NCBI GenBank assembly: GCA_946902875.1
Contig: OX336345.1
Location: forward strand, 8,835,395 to 8,899,394
DNA from: Nematopogon swammerdamellus
Lineage: Eukaryota; Arthropoda; Insecta; Lepidoptera; Adelidae
Reading direction: 5' to 3'
DNA length: 64,000 nt
The notes beneath the pieces were generated by a model. That model searched no databases. It saw only the letters and a list, made by a program, of their open reading frames with translations, and was not told where the DNA came from. Positions within the stretch are counted from its first letter, which is position 1. The number at the start of each line of letters is the position of its first letter. Shown in pieces: positions 39,901-44,975 of this stretch. Made by a program: the position numbers and the translations under genes.

Positions 39901-42691
39901 AATAAAGAGAAAACATCAGAGGAAATAGAAGGGTTAAGTTTAACAAGAGATTCCGAAAAACCTTCAAATAATAAACCAAACTCGGGATCGTCGTCTGTTC
40001 AGTCGGGATATGTGGATAGAAACCAAATCCATAATTCACAACAGTGGGATCAAAATATAGATAATATTAACCAACACACTGAATCTAACGAAAAAATCGA
40101 AAATGTTGGCCAAGAGTTAGAGCGTTTTAATAAGCAATTAGAACATAGATTAGAAAATGGTGGATATGCCAATCACCAAACAGATAATTTAGGTTCAAAT
40201 AACAACCAACATTTTGGGAACATCGGTCAAGGGTTAGAAAGTTTTGGGAACAGTAAAGAAAATGATCAGCATAGACAAGATTCTGTATCAATGTACAATC
40301 AGCAAGTTGAAAACATTGGCCAAATGATAGAAAATGGCCACAGTGACTCAAGTAATTTACAACAGGAGTCTGAGGATAACTCTAAACTTTTCAACGGAAA
40401 CAGTTATCAACATACGCTAAATGTTAACCAAAATACACAAGATATTGACACCGTCATTCGAGACTTAACTAATGGGCTACATAACAGATCGTCAGACGTG
40501 TTGACAGTAAAACCATTACATAGTTCCCAGAGAGTTACGACTGAACCTAATGGTTTAATGCAAAAACCATCATACTATGGATCGGACAAACCGAATGTCA
40601 AAGAACAAAGTAATAATCAACAAATGGAAAATTTAGGTCAGCAAGTAGAAAACTTTGACCAAATGCCCGACGAAATGGTTCAAGAAACAATTAATCTCGA
40701 TCAACAAAGCACTGTTTTCGGGCAAGAAATAGAAAACTATAAGAAAGAAGCTGGACAAGAAACATATATGGGACAACAATCTGGCTATGTTGGCCAACAA
40801 GCGGAAAGTTTGAATAAAAATGTGGAAAGGTTGCCAGAGTCAGGTCAGCATAGTGAAGACCTCGGGCAACAGACAGAAGACTTTGGGCAACAGTCTGAAA
40901 ACCTAGGGCAACAGATGGAAGACCTCAAGCAACAGAGTGAAGATCTCGGGCAACAAACTGTAGAACTTGGTCAACAGTCTGAAGATTTTGGGCAACAAGC
41001 CCAAAATTTCGAGCAACAGTCTGAAAACCTCGGGCAACAGATGGAAGACCTCAAGCAACAGAGTGAAGGTTTCGGACAACAAATCCAAAATATTGAGCAA
41101 CAGGAACAAAGTTTTCACAAAGTAGATAAAAAACCCAAAAGTGAGCTTGATCAACCTGCAGAAATAGGACAGCAACGAGAAAATTTAGCAACTGCCAGGC
41201 ATTATGGTAGTTTAGATCAGAAACCTACAGATTCCGATAAGAAAGTGATTGGATTGGACGAGAATAAGGGTGCAAATTCCCCTTCAGTAGCGGAAGCACC
41301 AGTTGAAACCCCAGCTGTAGTTGAAGTATCTACTTCCACACCTACCGAGAGTGAAAGCCCTGGATTTTGGAAAAAAGTTGGGAGCAAATTCACTAGTGCA
41401 AAAGATAAAGTATCGTGCTGGTTTCAGACATGTACATAATTCTAATAACATTACTAGTCCTAAAGCCAAATGGGGAGTGAATTCCAGTTACGTGTAGTAA
41501 AATAATTTCAAACTTATGTAACTTTTAAATCCTTAAGTATTTGTATTTTGATGTTACATATGATTGGCATGTAAATTAAGGTTTTAATATAAGATGAACA
41601 TTGTAACATACATTTAAATAAATAATGCAAATACAATGTATTTCTTTGCGTATTATTTTATTTTCATAAAATATATTTTCATTTTATTTGACAATCTGTC
41701 TCAAGTATCTAATGAAAATTGTGTTGGAGAAAAAACCGGTCCTTCAGATTTGTGATTTAAATCTTGGTCTTGCTTGATCTTGGGGAATAGTTAATCATAA
41801 AACATAACTACATTGTTTCTAGTTGCAAAGTATTTAATAAAATATTTTTTAGTATAAAAAAAAAGTTTAATAACGTTCCTATGCTACATTCCTAAAACAA
41901 ATTAAGTTCTTTTTCATTCTCTCTTGCTTCACTCCACGGTCGGTCTCTCTCCCTCACTCTGTTTTGCACTTGTTCACTTTTTGCCAGTGACCCACTACTC
42001 AAGGAATAGAGCCCTTTGAGCTCCTTAGAAACTTTTGAATGCTAGAGAAATTCTAATTTACGGTTATTTTCATACTTGAGAATTGCTTGGAATTGTTCTT
42101 ACCTCTGGCAGGGCGTTGACAAATCGAACAAAGTGCTGTTGCTGCACTGAATCTGCAAAGAAATAAAAATAAATGCAACTTGCGACAGAGATTTTAGAAT
42201 AAATCTATGTAGGTGGTAATTGTAGGAACTAAAACTACCCATGAGTATTATTTCACAAGCTCTGCGGGATATACCTACAACTACATACTTGTAACAACTG
42301 ATAGGTTTTTTGCAGGAGAGCAAATAGAAAAATTGGCCAAGTGCGAGTCGAACTCGCAGGTTCCGTATCGCTATGTCATGGTCAGCGCCACACACAGAGA
42401 TCTGAATAAATACATAGCTATTTATTCAGATTTCTGTGGCGCCACTCGAGCCATCTTTGGCGTGTTTATAATATGCTTCATATTATTTAAAATTCATGAT
42501 TAGTTAAAATGCTTCATAGGTACTCTTTTGGGTAGATGGCGCATACACTTTTTAGTTTCTTCTATGGGAAGCCCTGTAAATTTTTTACTTTTTCTTATTT
42601 TTACTATTTGTTGTTATATGGGCCATAATTACACATATTCTGTGAAAATTTCAACGGGCTACCTATTACGGTTCAAGAGATACAGCCCTCG

Positions 42692-42722
<31 letters not shown>

Positions 42723-44239
42723 AGACAGACAGCGTAGGCTTAGTAATAGGGTCCCGTACCGGATACGGAACCCTAAAAAGTTAACTATCGTTCTAGATAG
42801 AGTTCGGTGGGATTTGCATTATCAGCAGCATGGCTGGCATAAATGGTAGGCTACTAGTATATTATTATTATTTTATTCATTTATTTACACATTATATTGT
42901 ATACATCAGAATATAAAATATAAAAACATATACAAATTAAATATAAAACTAAATGGAGTTTCCACTAACGGCGGCAGGGCGCCGACCCCAGGCTACCGAT
43001 AGACGGGTCGCAAAGAGAGAAACCTCCGGATTATGCATGCAGGTCGATCAGGGCTGCCTTCTGGATCTGGTCTTTGACCCAACCACTCAGCGAGAGCCTC
43101 CCAAGGTGGTAGTCGAGGCTCTTTGACGACCACCTTCTCAAGTTCTCGACGAGGTTCTCGAGAACTGGCGGTGGATTGCACTTTAGTAAGGCACCTCGGT
43201 ACCCACAAGGTTGCTGTTGGATAATTCTGGCTACTAGGGTGTGTCTATGCGTATACTCGGTGTTGGCAAGCAGCGAACAACCGGAAATCACATATCTGAG
43301 GGACTCGCCAAGTTGGTGGCAGGCGCGGCAGATGTCAATGGTGCCGTCCTTCATTATGTGTTTTCTATAGATAGTTGTTCGTCTTGACAAACTCATCTTG
43401 TATTGCAAAGACAAAACCCTCGGTTTCCCCAAAGAGTTCCCCGATTATACAGGGTGTTCGGCACATCGACCGACAAAATAGTTTTGTACGTAAGTGGGGT
43501 CATTTGCAACGTTTTGACCCATGATACCTTTTGTCAGATGTTACGTGGTATCAAGATAATTTTTTTTTCTTTATTTTTGAAAATTATCAAAATCCCAGCT
43601 TTAAACCCTTGTAACTTTTTTGTTTATGATTGTATCAGCACGAAATAAAATTTATTGAATTTAACGATGTATCCTTGTTCTAGAAAAAATATTATTTTAT
43701 TAAGTTAATACCATGAAAAGGTCTTATGCAAAAGAAGACATGAGCCAACATTCGGTTAGGGTTAAAATTGATAGAAGATCCGGAGCGTAGCGACGCATCT
43801 TCTATAAACATCTAACAGACGGGTGTGTCTCTAATGCTTCTGGTGGTTGTTGATGAGTTAGGGAGTGAGTAAATCGGGCGTCTTCTTATAAGTACATAAA
43901 TAAGAGATGCCCGCGGCTCCGCCCGCTCTCATATTTGACTTCTCTGCTAACCTCATAAGCCATTTAACGTATTAAGTAGCCTATAATTGATGGGAAGAAT
44001 CAAGCTATCCGTAGAAATTTGTTTTATTAAAATCGCTTCAGTGGTTCTCCAGTTATAAGCGGACAGACAGACAGACAGACAGACCGACAGAGAGACAGAC
44101 AGACAGACCGACAGAGAGACAGACAGACAGACCGACAGAGAGACAGAAAGCAGACGTCTGATTTTATTAAAGGTAAGGATAACACATTTTTTGAACACTC
44201 ACCAAGATTTAAGGCGTGTAGTGGTTGTAGAGTGGACAT
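6524..44239 (-). CDS. MSH2: DNA mismatch repair protein MSH2, complete, 17 coding exons
   Basis: MutS-homologue ATPase that pairs with MSH6 or MSH3 in the nucleus to recognise mismatches and small loops. Coding exons in transcript order: 44239-44203, 42152-42103, 25592-25398, 24403-24209, 22539-22387, 21851-21616, 21322-21164, 20592-20385, 19348-19189, 17762-17588, 12663-12479, 11321-11209, 10774-10669, 9698-9466, 8665-8574, 7391-7166, 6754-6524. All junctions are GT-AG and every phase matches. The total is 2754 nt, 917 codons plus TGA, against 934 residues in human MSH2. The product follows human MSH2 end to end: N-terminal mismatch-binding domain ([12 protein letters not shown], then [11 protein letters not shown]), connector, lever/clamp, and the C-terminal ATPase with Walker [20 protein letters not shown], Walker [14 protein letters not shown] and the FATHYHEL segment. 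The start ATG gives [12 protein letters not shown]. Intron 2 (25593-42102) contains a whole gene on the other strand. Intron positions come from reading, not transcript data. Confidence 0.96.
8178..8281 (-). mobile_element. SINE copy, 3' fragment
   Basis: T-run plus the last ~95 bp of the SINE body (GAAACTGACACGGTTGGCTA). A 5 bp duplication (TAGGT) interrupts it near 8214. Lies in the MSH2 intron between exons 16 and 15. Confidence 0.7.
8574..8665 (-). CDS. MSH2: MSH2 exon 15, Walker B exon
   Basis: A 92 nt exon reading [20 protein letters not shown] and then [10 protein letters not shown]. It contains the Walker B DE and the signature GRGTST that contacts the partner ATPase site in MutS dimers. 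The donor is gtgagt and the acceptor is ttgcag. It joins exon 16 through a split Glu codon. Confidence 0.93.
9466..9698 (-). CDS. MSH2: MSH2 exon 14, Walker A nucleotide-binding exon
   Basis: Encodes [18 protein letters not shown] and then the [10 protein letters not shown] block. The Walker A loop reads GANMGGKST, where most MutS proteins, including human MSH2, have GPNMGGKST. The Lys and Ser/Thr that bind nucleotide phosphate and Mg are intact. The exon is strikingly GC-rich compared with its introns, with CG-dinucleotide stretches around 9535-9610. Confidence 0.93.
9761..10015 (+). mobile_element. SINE copy, 5'-truncated, tail-to-tail with the next copy
   Basis: Starts at AAGGGATATGACTCCCTTC, contains the whole body and ends in an A-run at 10003-10015. 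A second, inverted copy begins within about 10 bp. It lies in the MSH2 intron between exons 14 and 13. Confidence 0.8.
10024..10216 (-). mobile_element. diverged SINE copy inverted against 9761-10015
   Basis: GGAAACTGAAAAGGTTCACT opens an older, diverged copy that ends near GTGCGGTGGTGTCAACCA. The two copies meet at their 3' ends. Confidence 0.7.
11513..11632 (-). mobile_element. short LINE 3' tail fragment
   Basis: Shares the words CACATGTGGCGTCGAGCC, CCATAAGGTGTCTA and ATTCGGTCGTACGCGGGGG with the 3' end of the LINE at 19385-19880. No reverse transcriptase coding remains. Confidence 0.6.
12883..13175 (+). mobile_element. SINE copy, head-type
   Basis: Starts inside the head at CGGTACTTTAAAAGAATAGC. 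It lacks a 22 bp stretch of body around 13107 (GACGTGG joined to TGTTATGG) and ends in an A-run. Lies between MSH2 exons 11 and 10. Confidence 0.75.
13972..14045 (-). repeat. tRNA-like repeat head
   Basis: On the minus strand TTGCCTAAGCGTTGGTTAA and CCCGGGTTCAATTCCTAC match tRNA A and B boxes. The middle does not fold as a tRNA. Probably a SINE relic in the intron between MSH2 exons 11 and 10. Confidence 0.4.
15575..15730 (+). repeat. partial dispersed repeat (GTCTGTCC type)
   Basis: TAGGGTTCCGTATCCGTCGT and CCTATTACTAAGCCTACGCC with the GTCTGTCTGTCTG tract and TTGAACCGTAATAGGCAGG. Confidence 0.6.
16135..17155. repeat. 1 kb foldback (long inverted repeat)
   Basis: The left arm from about 16138 (GGAAAGCTCCGCCCCCTTTC) pairs with the right arm ending about 17150 (GGAAAGGGGGCGGAGCTTTC). 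Arms are roughly 350 bp with inner subrepeats (TTATTTCTAGACGAAAT and relatives). The centre (about 16500-16800) carries two direct repeats of CAGAGCCCACACAGACACCC, which recur at 63840-64000. No ORF. Between MSH2 exons 11 and 10. Confidence 0.8.
17882..18024 (+). mobile_element. old, degenerate SINE body fragment
   Basis: Recognisable words are GTCGGTCAGCTATG, TTCCATCCGGATCAGTATAG and AAGCACTGGCATGGCATCTA. The copy then jumps to an A-run. Much more diverged than the other copies. Confidence 0.5.
18748..19121 (+). mobile_element. jockey-clade LINE, 5'-truncated 3' end
   Basis: An ORF reads [20 protein letters not shown] and ends [11 protein letters not shown], the typical extreme C terminus of jockey-type reverse transcriptase polyproteins (APWY-VRN ... 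HPN-LA ... RRLKR). A short 3' UTR and a long A-run at 19099-19121 follow. Only the last ~70 codons remain. It lies in the MSH2 intron between exons 10 and 9, in antisense orientation to MSH2. Confidence 0.7.
19385..19880 (-). mobile_element. LINE 3' end (CR1/jockey-like reverse transcriptase C terminus)
   Basis: The minus-strand ORF 19868-19392 begins [20 protein letters not shown] and contains [11 protein letters not shown] and [13 protein letters not shown], the usual C-terminal block of insect LINE reverse transcriptases after the catalytic domain. The plus-strand T-run at 19385 marks its poly(A) end. The 3' part (ACATGTGGC...CCATAAGGTGTCTA...) recurs at 11513-11630, 20225-20305 and 24690-24790. 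It is 5'-truncated, in an MSH2 intron, in the same orientation as MSH2. Confidence 0.75.
21958..22174 (+). mobile_element. old, degenerate SINE body fragment
   Basis: CTCCAGTTCAGTGTAGCCAG and the GGCTGACACGACGGGTGTAG block match the SINE body loosely. Ends in an A-run at 22163-22174. Confidence 0.5.
22775..23105 (+). mobile_element. SINE copy, full head-type
   Basis: Runs from GTACCGTGTGGGGCCGGTAC to an A-run of about 17. Nearly identical to the copies at 1305, 50649 and 61047, so these are the youngest-looking members. Lies between MSH2 exons 5 and 4. Confidence 0.8.
23330..23745 (-). repeat. lepidopteran dispersed repeat (GGGTTCCGTA / GTCTGTCC type)
   Basis: Bounded by GGCCAAGTGCGAGTC and by GGATACGGAACCCTAAG. 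Inside are the usual ACCTATTACGGTTCAAAAGA and GACAGACGGCGTAGGCTTAG. Non-coding. Also seen at 42335-42775 in the same orientation and partially at 3145-3320 and 15575-15730 in the other. Confidence 0.65.
23802..24157 (+). mobile_element. SINE copy, tRNA/5S-module type
   Basis: Begins GTCAGCCTCGATAGCTCAGC (tRNA A-box-like), then CAGTACTTGGATGGGTGACC, a near-exact stretch of 5S rRNA, then GGTTCGGATTCC (B-box-like), the common body and an A-rich tail. It ends only about 50 bp from the donor of MSH2 exon 4. Confidence 0.8.
24683..24790 (-). mobile_element. short LINE 3' tail fragment
   Basis: A plus-strand T-run at 24683 is followed by CGACATGTGGCGCCGAGCCA and the rest of the 3' tail seen at 19390-19495, ending near ATGCCATGCCGGCC. 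It is a severely 5'-truncated copy of the same LINE in the MSH2 intron between exons 4 and 3. Confidence 0.65.
24868..24955 (+). mobile_element. SINE head alone
   Basis: Only the head (GTACCGTGTGGGTTCGGTAC ... AGGCGAATAAGGGATAAGG) is present. Unrelated DNA follows. The ending AAGGGATAAG matches the full-length copy at 32905-33392 rather than the head-type copies. Confidence 0.65.
26252..26732. mobile_element. mariner/Tc1-type foldback MITE with TA target duplication
   Basis: The ends CAGTGGGTGGCCAAATTATT and its reverse complement at 26711-26730 are flanked by TA on both sides. The two arms are inverted copies of each other for roughly 200 bp. There is no transposase ORF. Size is about 477 bp between the TAs. 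In MSH2 intron 2. Confidence 0.85.
26733..28574. other. part of MSH2 intron 2 without recognised genes
   Basis: AT-rich sequence. An 89-codon plus-strand ORF at 27291-27560 ([20 protein letters not shown]...) is the only stretch with balanced composition. It has no recognisable domain and no good splice context, so it is left uncalled. Confidence 0.4.
28575..28994 (-). mobile_element. SINE copy, tRNA/5S-module type
   Basis: A T-run and a diverged body with a small insertion (GTTGGTACGGTCTCTGCGGA) at about 28722, then the 5S-like CGGTCACCCATCTAAGTTCT and the tRNA-like CACTGACCTACCGAGGCTGA. About 30 bp of extra sequence separates the 5S-like and tRNA-like parts, as in the 32905 copy. Confidence 0.75.
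29477..29605 (-). mobile_element. LINE coding fragment of the 19385-19880 family
   Basis: The reverse strand matches the MEYCSH..W/RDGSAKYxLAPLDS segment of the LINE at 19385-19880 (CACAAGTCGCACGGC, CTGGATTGAGTCTA, GAGCAGTACTCCAAGCA). It directly abuts a 30 bp SINE fragment at 29447-29476, suggesting one inserted into or recombined with the other. Confidence 0.6.
29788..29992 (-). mobile_element. RTE-type LINE 3' end with (ATC)n tail
   Basis: On the minus strand the fragment reads a C terminus of the form [20 protein letters not shown] and, further on, [17 protein letters not shown] before a stop. It then runs into a trinucleotide tail (plus-strand CATCATCATCATCATCATCAG). This Cys-free RxxGRPxxRW-DD ending plus a simple-repeat tail is characteristic of RTE-clade elements in moths. 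Strongly 5'-truncated. Confidence 0.75.
30769..31070. mobile_element. foldback MITE with GC-rich terminal inverted repeats
   Basis: Arms of about 55 bp (CACAGAGCACGAAATACCCC ... CTCCTAGAGGCGCCCT and its inverse) enclose about 190 bp with TGTGTGTTGTGCGTGTGC-type sequence. It shares its ends with the short hairpin at 5841-5901. Confidence 0.75.
31556..31796 (+). mobile_element. SINE copy, body only
   Basis: From CCCTTCTTACCTTACTAGGT to an A-run. The 5' junction lies inside the body, so the copy is 5'-truncated. In MSH2 intron 2. Confidence 0.75.
32220..32530 (+). mobile_element. second SINE family, tRNA-derived
   Basis: The head has tRNA-like boxes (TTGCCGAGTGGTGTC and GGTTCGAATCC). The body (GGTAGGCTCAAATTGTAGCC ... 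CTACCACCATACTGGATGT ... CCTCTAGTCCAGTATAGTCA) ends in an A-run at 32522-32530. The body words resemble a loosely diverged version of the main SINE body, so the two families may share a tail. Confidence 0.65.
32905..33392 (-). mobile_element. longest copy of the main SINE family (head + tRNA/5S module + body)
   Basis: Read on the minus strand: a 5' head (GTACCGTGTGGGG ... CCCCACTGCATCTCTCCCC) ends near AAGGGATAAG. A module follows with tRNA-like A box (TAGCTCAGTGG), a 5S-rRNA-like core (AAGCAACGCTGAGCGCGGTC, GATGGGTGACCGC) and a B-box-like GGTTCGGATTCC. Then comes the common body (CCTACCACCTAGTAA... seen on plus) and a poly(A) tail of about 20. It is the only copy here that has both the head and the tRNA/5S module. 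Confidence 0.8.
33463..33690. repeat. near-perfect palindromic hairpin element
   Basis: An arm of about 100 bp (AAAAAACCCCCGACTCTTAA ... GGAGTCGG) is repeated inverted after a spacer of about 35 bp. MITE-like foldback, no ORF, in MSH2 intron 2 about 800 bp upstream of the Q-rich gene promoter. Confidence 0.8.
33690..33960 (+). repeat. dispersed repeat with (CA)n and TCGGGGGTTAAA end
   Basis: AAACCGCATGCAAATCGGTC occurs twice (33710, 33827), then CCACAGACAGACACACACAC and CCCCTCCGTTTTTTTCGTCG. Non-coding. Directly follows the palindrome 33463-33690, and both end in GTCGGGGGTT-like sequence. Confidence 0.5.
34470..34486 (+). promoter_or_regulatory. TATA box of the nested Q-rich gene
   Basis: TTATATATAAATAAG lies about 30 bp before the predicted start of the untranslated exon. 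It is a strong TATA match in the expected place. TATA promoters in insects are usual for tissue-specific, highly expressed genes, which fits a secreted structural product better than a housekeeping gene. Confidence 0.55.
34500..34739 (+). other. probable 5' untranslated exon of the nested Q-rich gene
   Basis: The exon would start about 30 bp after the TATA box at 34471 and end at AAG before a consensus donor gtgagt (34740). The matching acceptor, tatttcag, is at 36024-36031, and the next exon has about 29 nt of leader before the ATG at 36061. The leader contains no long ORF. The exact transcription start is a guess. Confidence 0.55.
35489..35556 (-). mobile_element. SINE 3' fragment in the leader intron of the Q-rich gene
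   Basis: T-run plus GGAAACTGACTCGGTTGGCT and about 45 further bp of body. Confidence 0.65.
36061..41439 (+). CDS. secreted glutamine-rich heptad-repeat protein, nested in MSH2 intron 2
   Basis: Two coding exons, 36061-38203 and 38687-41439, joined through a split Gly codon in phase 1, give 1632 codons including stop. Residues 1-16 ([16 protein letters not shown]) form a clear signal peptide, so the product should be secreted. The next ~70 residues are the most ordinary in composition. Then come Ser/Gly/Tyr-rich and Gln/Asn-rich low-complexity stretches. A motif of type KYESSYxYxKxWE occurs twice (about residues 303 and 500). A seven-residue unit of type EDLGQQT is tandemly repeated at about 592-665, 813-838 and 1360-1520. 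Three Tyr/His-rich units around [14 protein letters not shown] lie at about 918-1033. The C terminus ([16 protein letters not shown] plus two Cys) looks like an amphipathic helix. I do not recognise the family. A structural extracellular role (cuticle, silk, clot or matrix) is inference from composition only. If the intron is retained, the protein would stop at 38216. Confidence 0.9.
38402..38480 (-). repeat. tRNA-like sequence in the intron of the Q-rich gene
   Basis: Read on the minus strand it has an A-box-like TGGCTTAGTTGG, a perfect T-arm with GGTTCGAATCC and an acceptor-like 3' end CCGGGAT that can pair 6 of 7 with wobbles. The anticodon arm does not fold to a normal 5 bp stem with a 7 nt loop. 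It is best read as a tRNA pseudogene or tRNA-derived SINE head rather than a functional tRNA. Confidence 0.5.
41617..41622 (+). terminator. poly(A) signal of the Q-rich gene
   Basis: AATAAA about 180 nt after the stop codon at 41439, in an AT-rich 3' UTR without other coding signal. Confidence 0.6.
42103..42152 (-). CDS. MSH2: MSH2 coding exon 2
   Basis: A 50 nt exon between acceptor tttgcag and donor gtaaga. In the phase set by exon 1 it reads [16 protein letters not shown], which aligns with the human MSH2 segment just before KPTTTVRLFDR. Exon 3 starts with [11 protein letters not shown] in phase 0. This alignment ties the distant 5' exons to the main MSH2 body across a 16.5 kb intron. Confidence 0.9.
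42335..42775 (-). repeat. lepidopteran dispersed repeat (GGGTTCCGTA / GTCTGTCC type)
   Basis: Same ends as the copy at 23330 (GGCCAAGTGCGAGTC, GGATACGGAACCCTAAAAAG), with a long GACAGACGGACGGACGGACA tract. A hairpin (CGCCACACACAGAGATCTGA and inverse) at 42387-42443 is an added insertion. Confidence 0.65.
42960..43432 (-). mobile_element. LINE fragment with Cys-His motif after the reverse transcriptase
   Basis: The minus-strand ORF 43432-43031 contains [20 protein letters not shown] and, further on, [20 protein letters not shown]. In insect non-LTR elements this CxxC...H...C block follows the reverse transcriptase. Here the first His of the usual HxxxGC is Tyr (LRYVISGC), so the knuckle is damaged. 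Located in MSH2 intron 1. Confidence 0.6.
43905..44180 (+). repeat. dispersed repeat with CCCGCGGCTCCGCCCGCTCT start
   Basis: Contains AGTAGCCTATAATTGATGGG, TGGTTCTCCAGTTATAAGCG and then a 24 bp minisatellite (GACAGACAGACAGACCGACA plus GAGA) three times at 44062-44150. It ends GATTTTATTAAAGGTAAGGA about 20 bp from the MSH2 exon 1 donor. A second copy is at 52060-52267. Confidence 0.7.
44203..44239 (-). CDS. MSH2: MSH2 coding exon 1 (start codon)
   Basis: ATG at 44239-44237 followed by 12 codons and one extra base, then a consensus donor gtgagt. The extra G joins AT of exon 2 to make Asp, giving the N terminus [18 protein letters not shown]. No other upstream exon in phase with exon 2 was seen. 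A dispersed repeat ends about 25 bp inside the following intron. Confidence 0.8.
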
Positions 44240-44975
44240 CTTGCTTGACTTATACGACAGCTAAAGACGAGCTGGGCTGGACGTCAAATTAGTAAATAGG
44301 TGCAGAACAACTCCTTACTCAGCTCAGCTCAATGCACCATGCAACAGGCACCATGCACACGCTGACTGAATTTTGGCGGAAAAATGATTGAGTGAGAGAG
44401 AACAAAAACGAAAATGTCAAAATGTAAATAAACTAGCTGCCAGTCAACGATAGTTTAAGCGATATTATATTATTTATTACCAATTTCATTACTAGAATAA
44501 AACTTTTTCAAGACAAATTTCAATAAATAAACATAATGATCCTAATGTTTTCAATGTTTTAAGCTTAGAGAAAAAAGAACGATTTTTCGAAACATTTTCT
44601 AAAAGCTAAATTATTTGTCTTCATAAAATAAAATATAAACCTATTAAACCAACAATCACACAAGTTGAAATATTATTAATTTTTTTTATCAAAACCTAAG
44701 AAAAAAAAAATTTAAAAAGAAAAAGAAATTCGGACCTAAAGATAGTAAAACAAAATACAACTTGAAACCTAAAGATTCTATTGAAATAATAAAGCCCAAA
44801 AACCAGTTGGAGTTTTCCTTCAGCTGACGCTTGTTTGACACTTGACAGTGAATGAAAGTGACAGATGTCAGCTGTTGAGCTGTCTGTTCATGTTGTCAGA
44901 TATGTCGATTTTCTTCCGGAAATAAATGATAGATTGATCAAACTTCTCTCTACATATTTACAAGTGACCGAACTA
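44240..44975. promoter_or_regulatory. probable bidirectional promoter between MSH2 and the DRAM-like gene
   Basis: About 740 bp separates the MSH2 ATG (minus) from the candidate DRAM-like ATG (plus). It contains no convincing ORF. A cluster of TGACA/TGTCA and CAGCTG words lies at 44820-44905. No TATA box is obvious on either side, as expected for housekeeping promoters. Both untranslated leaders must lie here. Confidence 0.45.

Noticed and set aside
44062..44150. CRISPR-like regular repeats
   Set aside because: A 24 bp GACA-based minisatellite without spacers, in a eukaryotic intron.
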